Below, one piece after another: positions 36,301 through 44,802 of a DNA stretch of 64,000 nucleotides (the stretch's first letter is position 1; every line of letters starts with the position of its first letter). A program made the translations under genes and the position numbers. Below the pieces are notes generated by a model. The model made no database searches, was not told the origin of the DNA, and was given only the letters and a program-made list of their open reading frames with translations. The DNA is from JAIBBG01 sp040381475. Its GTDB lineage: Bacteria > Bacteroidota > Bacteroidia > Flavobacteriales_D > Sanyastnellaceae. The stretch is taken from contig JBEIHH010000007.1 of NCBI GenBank assembly GCA_040381475.1, positions 1 to 64,000 of the forward strand, written 5' to 3'.

Positions 36301-39046
36301 TAAAATGAACAACATCACCAATACAACTTGGGTCTGATGCGGCCTCAAAATCAGCTGTAGCCGGAAGCACAACATCAATGTTTTGAGTAACCTCCGACAC
36401 ACAACCAAGACTATCTGTTGCGGTTAGTGTTGCTGACAAGGGCGCGGTGTAATTGTAAGGAGGATTGAATGTGTGAAAAGGATTTTCACTTGTGCTAACA
36501 GTACCATCACTGAATATCCATTGCCATGATGCCAAATTTTGCAGATCGGGTTCAAACCCAATATTCACCGTGTTGCACAAATCAATGGTAGCGGTGTTGA
36601 ATGAAGCGAAATCCGGATTAGCCGCAACGAGTATGGCATCATCATATACCATAGTTACTGAGCAACCATTTTCATCCGTTACGGTCGCCGTTACGTCGTA
36701 GTATCCGCCCGCGTAGAATGTCACATTGGGCCATTCAATTTCATCAGGATTGTCGGATGTGTATTCTTCGGTGGCACCCGATGAAGTATATGAAATATTC
36801 CATTCTTCGAATGTTTCATTCCATTGCGCTGTGATGTGATCACCATTGCTCACGCTCACATCCCAGAACGGATATGCATACTCTGCACTGAATTCTGAAA
36901 TAAGAGGAGGACAACCGGATTCGGGCGTAAAAGACATGACTGGTTCGGGGTCACTTACGGTTATTTCGACGGACTTGACATCGGGACAATCCGAACCATC
37001 GGCGTAAGCCGTTAGCATCACCGTATAGACTCCCGCAGTGTCATATTGGTGGGTAGGATTGGAAACATCACTTAGAATGTTGCCATCCCCAAAGTCCCAG
37101 ACTATGGAGTCAGCACCAATAGAAATATCAGCAAAAATTGCTGTCATATCACCGCACACTACCTGAAACTCAAAAAGCGCGACAGGCGGTTGCACATAAA
37201 TGTAATTGTCAAATGTTTGAAGAACGTTGCACGCTCCGTTGAATACCGTGAGAGTGAGGTCATACCATCCGGTATCCGCGTAATCATGTATGATGCAGTT
37301 TTCGGACAGAGGCATAACAACCCAACCACTTCCATCATAAAAATTCCAGGTGTATGTATTTCCGGGTTGATTATCGATGCAAAATTCTACCGGTTGGCCG
37401 GCACAAGTAGTATCCGCTGATGAGGAGAACGTGGCATCCACCTGCATAAGCACATTGATGTTCTGCGTATTGGTATAAGTAGCTGTACAGCCGGTTATTG
37501 TCTCGATAGTAAGAGTGATCGTGTATATGCCCGGTGCGTCATACATAAACATAGGCATAAGACCTTCTGCGTCTGTTGTTCCATCGCTGTTAAAGTCCCA
37601 GAAATAAAAAGCAACAGGATCAACGGAGGTTACCTGAACGTTGAATATGGGTACGTTTTGATCGGTGCAGACACTTGAACCGTTGTCAAATGCAACTTCG
37701 GGTTCCTGAACGATTATATAGTCAGAGATCGTCAGCTGATGGGTACACCCTGAATTGTTGGTTCCAACAAGGCGAACATCATATTCGCCGTAATCATTGA
37801 AGGTATAAGTAAGATCGGCCGACGTTCCAACAGATACGTTGTTTACGAACCACTCATAGGTAATGGTGCCGGCTCCTGTTGTCAGATTTGTGAAATTCAC
37901 AGTGAATGGGTAGGCGCAGGACTGAAGCGTATCACCCGCGAAATCAACATCAATTCCTTCAACAACATCTATGGAATTTGGGTTCGAGAAGGTATCACCA
38001 CAATTCCCCCCGTAGTTGATGGTAAGCGAGGGCGAATAGCTTCCGTTTTGTGCAAAGATGTATGTGGCAGCAGGATTGTTTGAGTCTACAGTTCCGTTTC
38101 CGTCAAAATCCCACTGAACACTTAGTGGTTGCGGTGTTGAGGTACTTGTGAAGGTGATTGGTTCGCCCTCACAAACAGTGTTGTCTGAAATAGAAAATTG
38201 AGCCGAAGCTGTTTCGAAGATTACAACCTCTGTGCATTGTTGATCTTCACAACCAATCTGATCGGTGATGGTCATGCATACATCAAAAGTACCGGGCGTG
38301 TTGAACGTATGTGTTGTAGGCTGAATGCCTGCAACCGTTGTCTGCTCGCCGTCCCCGAAATACCAGGTGGCACTCAGAGAGGATGTGCCCGTCGAACTGT
38401 TTGTGAAACTAATTTCGACTGGTGGTTCGCAAGTAAGTTGGCTGCTTGAGGTAAAAAGAGCGTTGGGAAAATTGTTGGTTACGGTGATTAATCCTGACAT
38501 CGAAATGTCCGCAAAACAACCATACTCATCTTCAACTGAAAATACCGGAGAATAAACACCTACTTCTTCATAGCAGTAAGTTGGATGTTGCTCGGTTGAT
38601 GAACCCCCATCTCCAAAGTCCCAGGACCACTCAACAATGTCACCCCCACCCTCAACGCTAACGTCGCTGAAGTCAACACAAAAGGGAAAACAACCAGTAA
38701 CATCGTCGGCGGAGAAATTTGCCGTGGGCAAAGCGCGGACGTTGATATAGTCGTTTTGTGTTGCTGTTTGATTGCCATTGATAGTCAGGCTTACGTCATA
38801 TGCACCGGGTTGAGAGAAAATGGCGATATAGGTTGATGAAGTTGCCGTGAGCACATTCCCGGAAGGTGTTGTAATTTGCCAGAAATAACTTGTAATACCC
38901 GTTGTCGGTGTTGTAACATTGATCACTACGCCGAGTGGTGCGCAACCATCGGTGGAGTTCGTTGAAAAACTCACCTGAGCCGAAACCTTCTGAGCCGAAA
39001 AGGCGGCAAGCGCAACGACGAACAAGGCTATAGTGCACGTTTTCAC
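33389..39046 (-). CDS. Giant PKD-repeat surface protein with type B T9SS (gliding motility-associated) tail
   Basis: This extracellular protein of about 1885 residues has a signal peptide reading VKTCTIALFVVALAAFSAQ from a GTG at 39046; a TTG at 39076 is the alternative start. I count about 18-20 PKD-like domains, many with the WDFGDG signature and ending GxYxVxLT. Two Ig-like modules sit near residues 1265-1410 (ICYGEPVMSLTTG, VCESDSIVDLTTG). The last 90 residues (IPNAFTPDANGHNEVF...FDRWG...GWNG) are a type B sorting domain. The family acts in adhesion or gliding in Bacteroidota; no enzyme domain is seen. Both flanking genes are on the other strand, so it is probably monocistronic. Confidence 0.93.
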   Translation of the reverse strand: MKTCTIALFVVALAAFSAQKVSAQVSFSTNSTDGCAPLGVVINVTTPTTGITSYFWQITTPSGNVLTATSSTYIAIFSQPGAYDVSLTINGNQTATQNDYINVRALPTANFSADDVTGCFPFCVDFSDVSVEGGGDIVEWSWDFGDGGSSTEQHPTYCYEEVGVYSPVFSVEDEYGCFADISMSGLITVTNNFPNALFTSSSQLTCEPPVEISFTNSSTGTSSLSATWYFGDGEQTTVAGIQPTTHTFNTPGTFDVCMTITDQIGCEDQQCTEVVIFETASAQFSISDNTVCEGEPITFTSTSTPQPLSVQWDFDGNGTVDSNNPAATYIFAQNGSYSPSLTINYGGNCGDTFSNPNSIDVVEGIDVDFAGDTLQSCAYPFTVNFTNLTTGAGTITYEWFVNNVSVGTSADLTYTFNDYGEYDVRLVGTNNSGCTHQLTISDYIIVQEPEVAFDNGSSVCTDQNVPIFNVQVTSVDPVAFYFWDFNSDGTTDAEGLMPMFMYDAPGIYTITLTIETITGCTATYTNTQNINVLMQVDATFSSSADTTCAGQPVEFCIDNQPGNTYTWNFYDGSGWVVMPLSENCIIHDYADTGWYDLTLTVFNGACNVLQTFDNYIYVQPPVALFEFQVVCGDMTAIFADISIGADSIVWDFGDGNILSDVSNPTHQYDTAGVYTVMLTAYADGSDCPDVKSVEITVSDPEPVMSFTPESGCPPLISEFSAEYAYPFWDVSVSNGDHITAQWNETFEEWNISYTSSGATEEYTSDNPDEIEWPNVTFYAGGYYDVTATVTDENGCSVTMVYDDAILVAANPDFASFNTATIDLCNTVNIGFEPDLQNLASWQWIFSDGTVSTSENPFHTFNPPYNYTAPLSATLTATDSLGCVSEVTQNIDVVLPATADFEAASDPSCIGDVVHFINYSNGPAGTTYFWDFGDPTSTDNTSALEEPSHTFSTNGTYEVCLFADNQAGCVTSYCNNDAVHIVNPEVNFEFTPIINNCLFGVQFNNTTPGTVVSSGWDFGDDQSGFGLVAFHTYPIGVYDVTLTVINNFGCVDSLVVPDILNYGNQIGPFEQVIDTANCAPFELNLGAFNPADTYFEYFWDFNDGSGDPSGNTVTSHTYLNPGEYCPSVIMTDPNGCAVLISCTDTVSVDEFTMAYSVPEYICFGDTLLLEISNATSFVWESMSEISPGAASNEFLLHPFDDAEFVLTGYYSDCVRTDTIELEVRDLPIVTIDMPADICYGEPVMSLTTGLPSDPPGVYTVGGVPAVSFNTMLPPGNSYDVEYTYTDAFMCLNSATATVMLNALPVVDFPDFGVVCESDSIVDLTTGTPIGGTYTYNQDTVLSFDPTIGIGQYVLHYYFTDNNGCSSQDSSILPVHAVPQLDIAFDTACLNTGLIVQNLSTIEQGSIASVTWDFGIGGTDNAFNPAPVLFPTHGNYAFELSAISDMGCEASLDSSADVHAVPAPQFAPDFACQNNMQLFAESSFIAADSLVLWSWSTEGQTIITDGDLEYAFNGYGEIPVTLSVTSNFGCTDSIVSIVQVRPAPVVSLNYNNGCLGIESLFNADVSIPYGGVVSQVWGFGDGNTNESGATVDNLYGALGTYDITFTAISNMGCETIVEDSITIYPIPQADFAVDPDHMCSGVPFQLIDLSSVGQPSLVVGWTWQIDGGFLSNDQNPATTLYQPGAFDIALQVISNHGCVSDTTIDNGVVIHPSPQAGFWAENNAGMSDPEIDILDESSEDVTNWYYDFGDGNGDTFEDGFHEYADHGEYIIAQYVNNTFGCRDTAYRTIEVLPEVLVHIPNAFTPDANGHNEVFKPVIYGFDVSYYSLKIFDRWGILVFETNDTEEGWNGFYKDNIAADGSYSWIMELRNGGDVEILRKFGKVILLR

Positions 39047-39087
39047 GGCTGATTGTATGGATAGGGTGTTTAACAATCGGGTGGATT

Positions 39088-39105
39088 GTGCAGTTTATAC
39101 TGCAC
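39088..39105. promoter_or_regulatory. 7-bp inverted repeat in the divergent intergenic region
   Basis: GTGCAGT-TTAT-ACTGCAC is a perfect inverted repeat. It lies between the giant PKD gene start (39046 or 39076) and the DUF502 gene (39185). It could be an operator acting on the PKD gene or a leader hairpin. Confidence 0.4.
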
Positions 39106-39159
39106 TGCCGAGATTAATGTTTCGCTTTGCAACAAGCACAGCGCCAACTCAGGAGGTTA

Positions 39160-39167
39160 TATTTTTG
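39160..39167 (+). promoter_or_regulatory. -7 element of the DUF502 gene
   Basis: TATTTTTG matches TAnnTTTG, 17 nt before the ATG at 39185. The nearest TTTG upstream is 30 nt away, too far for a normal -33. Confidence 0.35.
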
Positions 39168-39184
39168 GGCCTCAAAAGAATGAT

Positions 39185-39814
39185 ATGAAAAACAGGTATT
39201 TCAGGAAGTTTATTAATTATGTACTCAACGGTTTGTTGATTACACTTCCTGTTTTTGGCACAGCATATATTATTTATGAATTGTTCAAATGGCTCGATGG
39301 CCTCGTGCCACATATGTTTTATACGGACGAAGAAATACTATCAAGAGGCGATAATTTTTCCGGCATCGGCATACTTGTTCTATTGGCCTTGCTATTTGTA
39401 ATGGGCTGGTTTGGAAGCCTGTTCATCAACGAAAGACTAAAGGAACTCTTCGAGCGACTACTGAACAAAATACCGGGTGTCAACAATCTTTATCACACCA
39501 TCTCAGACATTCTGAGTGCCTTTGTTGGGAACAAAAAGAAATTCAACCAACCAGTACTCGTTAAAGTGAGCGATCAGCTTGACATGGAAATGATAGGTTT
39601 CGTAACAGATACTGACCTTTCAGTATTGGGAGATATTTCCGGCAAGGTCGCAGTCTATTTTCCCATGAGTTACAGCTTTGCAGGACACATGATGATTGTT
39701 CCAACGAAGAACATCAAACGCATTGAACGCAACGCAGTGGATATCATGAAATATACTGTCAGCGGCGGAATAGTCGAATTAGAACCAGAACATGAAAGAA
39801 CCAAGAACGGCTAA
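39185..39814 (+). CDS. DUF502 family membrane protein
   Basis: This 209-residue inner-membrane protein has two hydrophobic segments, at about 10-35 and 55-80. The family core reads NYVLNGLLITLPVFGTAY, then ERLLNKIPGVNNLYHTI and a terminal FAGHMMIVPTKNI with MKYTVSGGIV. Function is unknown. The frame is open up to 39086, but the family N-terminus begins at the ATG at 39185, just after a -7 element. It overlaps the EamA gene by 23 bp, indicating coupled translation. Confidence 0.92.
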   Translation: MKNRYFRKFINYVLNGLLITLPVFGTAYIIYELFKWLDGLVPHMFYTDEEILSRGDNFSGIGILVLLALLFVMGWFGSLFINERLKELFERLLNKIPGVNNLYHTISDILSAFVGNKKKFNQPVLVKVSDQLDMEMIGFVTDTDLSVLGDISGKVAVYFPMSYSFAGHMMIVPTKNIKRIERNAVDIMKYTVSGGIVELEPEHERTKNG

Positions 39815-40679
39815 CCTCGTTGTATTGCACCTCGTGGTGCTGCTTTGGGGGTTTACAGGAATTCTTGGAAGGGAAATTTCACTCGACGCCTTCTGGCTCG
39901 TCTGGTGGCGTGTTGCTATTGCCACCCTGGCCATTGGCGCATATACTATTTATAAGAGAATAAAACCCGCCGTGACAAAAAAAACCTTGATGGCCTTGGC
40001 GGGAATTGGCCTCCTTACTGCAGCTCATTGGGTTTGCTTTTTTATGAGCATCAAAGTATCCAAAATCTCGGTCGCGCTGGCGGTAATAAGCACTACCGCG
40101 CTTTTCGTTTCTCTTGTAGCCCCTTTGATCAGAAGGGAAAAATTTCATGCCTATGAAGCTTTTCTGGGGGCACTGGTTGTGGCCGGTCTGGTAATCATAT
40201 TCAAGTTTGAATCAGACTATACGATGGGAATAACTCTATCGCTTGCAGCTGCGTTGTTTGCCGCGCTGTTTTCAACACTTAATTCAAAGCTGGTTACCCA
40301 CAACTCCCCGGTGGTTATTGCCTTCTGGGAGATGTTCTTCGCATTGCTGGGCTTAACGGTTTTTCTTGTTTTTCGCGGAGAATTCAGTACGGAAAAACTT
40401 TCAATAGAAGGTAGGGATTTTCTGTTGCTATTGTTTCTTGGCGTTGTTTGCACGGGGGTAGCGTTTATTGTTTCAATCCATGTGATGAAGGTGCTTTCTC
40501 CATTTACCTGTGCGCTTGCAATTAACCTTGAGCCTGTTTATACCATTATCATGGCCCTGTTTATATATAAGGAAGATGAATTCATGACACCTCAATTCTA
40601 TTTGGGCGCACTGGTGATTCTATCCACCATATTTATTGAGTCATGGCTTAAGAGCAAATATGCACCGAGCCTGAAATGA
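39792..40679 (+). CDS. EamA (DMT superfamily) transporter
   Basis: This integral-membrane protein has 295 residues, with about ten helices arranged as two EamA halves. The N-terminus (LVVLHLVVLLWGFTGILGR) and WWRVAIATLA fit the first half. The second half shows FWEMFFALLGLTVFLVF and LEPVYTIIMALFIY. The substrate cannot be inferred; relatives export amino acids, metabolites or drugs. Its start lies within the DUF502 reading frame. A terminator follows directly. Confidence 0.93.
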   Translation: MKEPRTANLVVLHLVVLLWGFTGILGREISLDAFWLVWWRVAIATLAIGAYTIYKRIKPAVTKKTLMALAGIGLLTAAHWVCFFMSIKVSKISVALAVISTTALFVSLVAPLIRREKFHAYEAFLGALVVAGLVIIFKFESDYTMGITLSLAAALFAALFSTLNSKLVTHNSPVVIAFWEMFFALLGLTVFLVFRGEFSTEKLSIEGRDFLLLLFLGVVCTGVAFIVSIHVMKVLSPFTCALAINLEPVYTIIMALFIYKEDEFMTPQFYLGALVILSTIFIESWLKSKYAPSLK

Positions 40680-40714
40680 GAAAGGCAGCCTCAATGGACC
40701 GCCTTTCTTTTTTT
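40679..40714 (+). terminator. Terminator after the EamA gene
   Basis: GAAAGGC (40680-40686) pairs with GCCTTTC (40701-40707) across a 14-nt loop, followed by seven Ts. The stem starts at the stop codon itself. Confidence 0.8.
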
Positions 40715-40780
40715 CAGTTCAGTTATTTCCGCCGGGTTGAGGCATTGCCGGGTTGAGGCGGTTCTGCCGACAACAGTTAC

Positions 40781-40927
40781 TTATTGATGCGCAGAAAGCT
40801 GAAGCATCTGCATGCGAAGGTCATTCAGGTTGATGAGCTTGGCTAGATAGGCATTCACATTGCCGTGTTGCATGTTCTCGATAGCCTGTTGCTTCATCGC
40901 GAAATACTTGTTCTTTAGCTCGTTCAT
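40781..40927 (-). CDS. Small conserved Bacteroidota protein (48 aa)
   Basis: The frame encodes 48 residues beginning MNELKNKYFAMKQQAIENM, continuing with GNVNAYLAKLINLNDLR and ending SAHQ. I recall similar very short proteins (LKxKYYxLKQxAKxFMxxGQxxAYLxxLxxLN) encoded in Flavobacteria and relatives, with no known function. It is predicted to be helical and cytoplasmic. It lies downstream of nadD on the same strand after about 105 bp. An inverted repeat, GTTATA-TATAAC, occupies 40959-40975 just upstream. Confidence 0.6.
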   Translation of the reverse strand: MNELKNKYFAMKQQAIENMQHGNVNAYLAKLINLNDLRMQMLQLSAHQ

Positions 40928-41032
40928 TGTATTAGGTTTTTGAATTATTGTTGCTACAGTTATAATATATATAACCCCACCTTTTCAATGAGTGTGCCAA
41001 AAATGAAGCAATGAACGAAAAGCCTGTCCAGA

Positions 41033-41626
41033 CTAGGCTTTGGGTGAATACAGATTGTTTTTCAGGATGTAGTTTTCGACTGTTTCGGGCAACAGGTATT
41101 TAATGCTCTTACCACTTTTTATTCTGTTCCTGATATAAGTAGACGAGATTTCAATCAGAGGCGAATCAAGGCGCCTCAGTTTATATTTTTCCCAGGATAT
41201 CAGACCTTCGTCATGAACATGGGATATTCTGGGATAAATGATGATACCCACAAGACCCAGTATCTTCAAATAGTCTTTCCATAAATGAAAAGAGGGAAGT
41301 ATATCCGAGCCCAAAACCAGATCAAAGCTGCGGTCCGGATGCTTTGAAATAAGTGCCTCCAATGTGTGTATGGTAAATGAAGGCCTCGGCAACGAAAACT
41401 CAATATTGCAAACTTTTATTCTTGGATCGTTTTGAACCGCGATAGCCACCATCTCAAGACGGGTAGCTTCAGGGGCGAGTTCTGAAGTTTGTTTCAGTGG
41501 ATTTTGAGGGCTAACGACAATCCAGACCTCTTCAACTTCATCAATGTCTGCTATGTAAGAAGAAACAATGAGATGACCGTTGTGAATGGGATTGAACGAA
41601 CCAAATAGCAGTGCGGTGCGAATCAT
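41033..41626 (-). CDS. nadD: Nicotinate-nucleotide adenylyltransferase
   Basis: NadD adenylylates nicotinate mononucleotide to deamido-NAD in NAD synthesis. The 197-residue sequence opens with the nucleotidyltransferase motif LLFGSFNPIHNGHL (HxGH-type). It ends with the family motif EISSTYIRNRI, the ISxTxxR stretch. VVSPQNPLK in the middle is also typical. Its ATG overlaps the gmk stop (ATGA), so the two are translationally coupled. Confidence 0.95.
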   Translation of the reverse strand: MIRTALLFGSFNPIHNGHLIVSSYIADIDEVEEVWIVVSPQNPLKQTSELAPEATRLEMVAIAVQNDPRIKVCNIEFSLPRPSFTIHTLEALISKHPDRSFDLVLGSDILPSFHLWKDYLKILGLVGIIIYPRISHVHDEGLISWEKYKLRRLDSPLIEISSTYIRNRIKSGKSIKYLLPETVENYILKNNLYSPKA

Positions 41627-42195
41627 TGTTCTAAGAATTCTCGGACGATTTTTTCTGCCTGTACAAAAGCGTCATCCAGAATGTCATTGACGAGCACAGC
41701 GTCAAAACGCGGCTCATAGGTAAGCTCGTGCTGAGCCTTTTCCAGTCGGACAGCTATTTTTTCCGCGGTTTCAGTCCTTCGGTTACGTAAACGGAAACGA
41801 AGAATCTCAATGCTTGGCGGCTTAACGAAAACTGCCAGAGCCTGATCGCCGAGAATTTTTTTAAGATTCAGTCCGCCAATGACGTCCAGATCAAAAATGA
41901 CATGTTTACCCTCACCCCAGATTCTTTCAACCTCAGACCTCAACGTTCCATAATATTGACCCTCATACACCTCCTCCCACTCTATGAATTGGCCCGATCT
42001 TGCCCGATCAATGAACTCCTGAGGACTTATGAAATAATAATCCCGTCCATCAGTTTCATGCGCTCTTTTCGCCCTTGTTGTAGCAGAAACAGAAAATGAC
42101 AACTTCAAATTTTCAACACCAAGAAGATGCCTGACAATGGTTGTCTTGCCGGCGCCACTCGGGGCAGAGAATATGATGGCTTTGCCTGTTGACAT
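41623..42195 (-). CDS. gmk: Guanylate kinase
   Basis: This cytoplasmic enzyme phosphorylates GMP to GDP using ATP. The 190 residues show the P-loop in FSAPSGAGKTTIVRHLL, the GMP-binding stretch SVSATTRAKRAHETDGRDYYF and IEWEEVYEGQYYGT. DLDVIGGLNLKK and RLRNRRTET complete the expected pattern. It lies between the YicC-family gene (41 bp upstream) and nadD (4-bp overlap), an arrangement typical of Bacteroidota. Confidence 0.96.
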   Translation of the reverse strand: MSTGKAIIFSAPSGAGKTTIVRHLLGVENLKLSFSVSATTRAKRAHETDGRDYYFISPQEFIDRARSGQFIEWEEVYEGQYYGTLRSEVERIWGEGKHVIFDLDVIGGLNLKKILGDQALAVFVKPPSIEILRFRLRNRRTETAEKIAVRLEKAQHELTYEPRFDAVLVNDILDDAFVQAEKIVREFLEQ

Positions 42196-42236
42196 CAGAA
42201 TGTTTCGGCATGCAAAAATATGCCAATGAATGCGCC

Positions 42237-43106
42237 CTACAGCACGTTGTTGATTTGCTCTTTTATCTTCTCCAGTTCATCTTTCATTTGTACTACAATG
42301 CGCTGCATTTCTGCATCATTCGCTTTGCTACCAATGGTGTTGACTTCACGACCGATTTCCTGCGAAATAAATCCGAGTTTTTTACCCTGACTTTCACCTT
42401 TCAGTTCATCATTGAAATGAACACAATTGGTTTCAAGACGGTGGTATTCTTCGCTGATATCAAGTCTTTCGAGATAATAGATAACCTCTTGTTCGAAACG
42501 GTTAGGGTCAATCTTGTCGGGAGGTATAAGTTCTTCCAAATTGGTTTTGAGTCTTAAGCGCATTTTTTCGTTGCGCAATCGGATAGGATCATTGAGCTGA
42601 CTTCTAAGTTCCATTATCTTCCCAATCCGTTCGTGGAACTCATCTTTTAATTTACTACCTTCTATTTTTCTGTATTGATCGAATCGTGAATAGGCCTCAC
42701 GGATAACAGACATTAAACCCGCCCACTCCTCTTCATCAATGTCTGCAGATTCAGGTTTCATGATATCCGGAATACGGATGAGCGCATTCATCATATCGGC
42801 CCCATCAAGGCCCACCTGATCAGCAAACTCTTTCAAATCGCGGTAATACAATTCCATTAAGGGCTTGTTGATTGACATCCGTTTTTCGGGCTCAAGACTT
42901 TCATAATAAACCAGCAAATCTGCCTTGCCCCGCAGAATATTTTCGCTCAACCAGGATCTCAGCTCAAGCTCTTTTTCGCGGTAAGTGCCTGGTATGCGAA
43001 TATTCAGATCGAGTTGTTTGCTGTTGAGCGAACGCAGTTCGACGGTGAATTTTTTATTACCTACGGTGCTTTCGGCTTTGCCGAAACCGGTCATGGATCT
43101 GAGCAT
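42237..43106 (-). CDS. YicC/YloC family endoribonuclease
   Basis: The 289-residue protein matches this family end to end: N-terminal MLRSMTGFGKAES, then ELRSLNSKQLDLNIR, and the C-terminal DUF1732 region GKKLGFISQEIGREVNTIGSKA. Members are hexameric RNases; E. coli YicC participates in decay of the small RNA RyhB. It precedes gmk by 41 bp and probably starts the yicC-gmk-nadD transcript. Confidence 0.93.
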   Translation of the reverse strand: MLRSMTGFGKAESTVGNKKFTVELRSLNSKQLDLNIRIPGTYREKELELRSWLSENILRGKADLLVYYESLEPEKRMSINKPLMELYYRDLKEFADQVGLDGADMMNALIRIPDIMKPESADIDEEEWAGLMSVIREAYSRFDQYRKIEGSKLKDEFHERIGKIMELRSQLNDPIRLRNEKMRLRLKTNLEELIPPDKIDPNRFEQEVIYYLERLDISEEYHRLETNCVHFNDELKGESQGKKLGFISQEIGREVNTIGSKANDAEMQRIVVQMKDELEKIKEQINNVL

Positions 43107-43178
43107 GTTTTTGATGTTTGTCTTTATTCTTCCATCTTCCGGAACAATCCGGCGTATCGTTTCAGGAATGAAGGTTTT

Positions 43179-44720
43179 TTATAGAGGCATGTTGCTGTGC
43201 TTTTTCTTGGGCATGCTGTCAACCTTGTTGGAGAGCATACGGAACGCACGGATTAGTTTTTCTCTCGTCTGAGAAGGCAGAATGACTTCATCAACATAAC
43301 CGCGCTGAGCCGCGCTGTACGGGTTTGCAAATAACCCTGCATACTCGGCCTCCTTTTCTTTCCACTTGAGTTCAGGATTCTGGGCTTCGGATATTTCCTT
43401 TTTGAAAATGATTTCTGCAGCCCCTTTGGCGCCCATTACGGCGATTTCAGCAGTAGGCCACGCGTAATTCATATCTGCACCAATGTGCTTTGAATTCATC
43501 ACATCGTATGCGCCGCCATAGGCCTTGCGGGTAATAACCGTTACGCGCGGCACGGTGGCCTCACTGAATGCATAAAGCAATTTGGCACCATTGGAAATAA
43601 TTCCATTCCATTCCTGATCGGTTCCGGGCAAAAAGCCGGGCACATCTTCGAAAACCAAAAGCGGAATATTGAATGCATCGCAGAAGCGGACGAAGCGCGC
43701 CCCCTTGGTCGAAGACTTGATATCGAGCACTCCGGCGAGATAAGCGGGTTGATTGGCAACAACACCAATGCTGCGTCCTCCCAGACGGGCAAAACCAACG
43801 ATGATGTTTTCAGCGTAGTCTTTGTGTACCTCAAACCAGCTTCCCTCATCAATAACATGCGTAATCACATCGTGCATGTCGTATGGCTGATTCGGATTCT
43901 CAGGAATGATCTTGTCGAGCGCAGGCCTGCTTTCGGACGTGGCATCATATGGCAATGCCGGTGCTTCATCTTCGCAGTTCTGAGGCATGTATGACAGCAA
44001 TGTGCGAATCATCTTCAGGCAGGCAATATCATTTTCAGCTTTGAAATGCGTCACTCCGCTTTTGGTAGAGTGAGTGGAGGCCCCGCCAAGCTCTTCACTG
44101 GTTACCTCTTCATGGGTAACTGTTTTAACCACGTTGGGTCCGGTGACGAACATGTAACTCGTGTTTTCTACCATAAATATGAAATCAGTCAGTGCAGGGG
44201 AATACACAGCGCCGCCGGCACAGGGGCCCATGATGGCGCTGATCTGCGGCACAACGCCACTTGCACGGGTGTTGCGATAGAAAATATCGGCATATGCACC
44301 TAGCGAAACAACGCCTTCCTGAATACGGGCCCCGCCACTGTCATTGAGCCCGATCACAGGCGCGCCATTTTGCATGGCTAAATCCATGATCCGACAGATT
44401 TTTTCAGCATGTGCTTCAGCCAGCGAGCCACCCATGACCGTGAAATCCTGAGAGAATACATAAACGAGCCTTCCCTCTATGGTTCCAAAGCCGGTTACAA
44501 CACCATCCCCCAAAAACACTTCTTTATCCAGTCCGAAATTCGAAGATCTGTGCGTTACAAGCATACCCAGTTCTTCGAACGATCCTTCATCCAGAAGGAA
44601 GTGGATCCGTTCACGTGCAGTGAGTTTGCCCTTCTTGTGTTGTGCGTCGATTCTTTTTTGACCACCTCCGAGTGAGGCTTCCTTGATTTTTGAAACAAGT
44701 AATGATACCTTGTCTTCCAT
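43179..44720 (-). CDS. Acyl-CoA carboxylase beta subunit (propionyl-CoA carboxylase-like)
   Basis: This carboxyltransferase subunit transfers the carboxyl group from biotin to an acyl-CoA, most likely propionyl-CoA. The 513 residues show both crotonase-like halves: SGGARIQEGV and GPCAGGAVYSPAL in the first, VLDIKSSTKGARFVRFCD, EDVPGFLPGTDQE and KAYGGAYDVMNSK in the second. No alpha/biotin subunit is next to it, so a separate locus must encode the partner. Methylmalonyl-CoA decarboxylase alpha subunit is the main alternative for this sequence class. Confidence 0.92.
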   Translation of the reverse strand: MEDKVSLLVSKIKEASLGGGQKRIDAQHKKGKLTARERIHFLLDEGSFEELGMLVTHRSSNFGLDKEVFLGDGVVTGFGTIEGRLVYVFSQDFTVMGGSLAEAHAEKICRIMDLAMQNGAPVIGLNDSGGARIQEGVVSLGAYADIFYRNTRASGVVPQISAIMGPCAGGAVYSPALTDFIFMVENTSYMFVTGPNVVKTVTHEEVTSEELGGASTHSTKSGVTHFKAENDIACLKMIRTLLSYMPQNCEDEAPALPYDATSESRPALDKIIPENPNQPYDMHDVITHVIDEGSWFEVHKDYAENIIVGFARLGGRSIGVVANQPAYLAGVLDIKSSTKGARFVRFCDAFNIPLLVFEDVPGFLPGTDQEWNGIISNGAKLLYAFSEATVPRVTVITRKAYGGAYDVMNSKHIGADMNYAWPTAEIAVMGAKGAAEIIFKKEISEAQNPELKWKEKEAEYAGLFANPYSAAQRGYVDEVILPSQTREKLIRAFRMLSNKVDSMPKKKHSNMPL

Positions 44721-44740
44721 ATTGTTCTGAAGTTGGGTGC

Positions 44741-44748
44741 CAAAAGTA
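44741..44748 (-). promoter_or_regulatory. -7 element of the acyl-CoA carboxylase gene
   Basis: On the minus strand TACTTTTG matches TAnnTTTG, 20 nt before the ATG at 44720. No proper -33 TTG. Confidence 0.4.
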
Positions 44749-44802
44749 TCAAACTAGTGGCATCGGCACACCCTGCAAAACAAATCAGAAGAGCGAAGTT
44801 CC

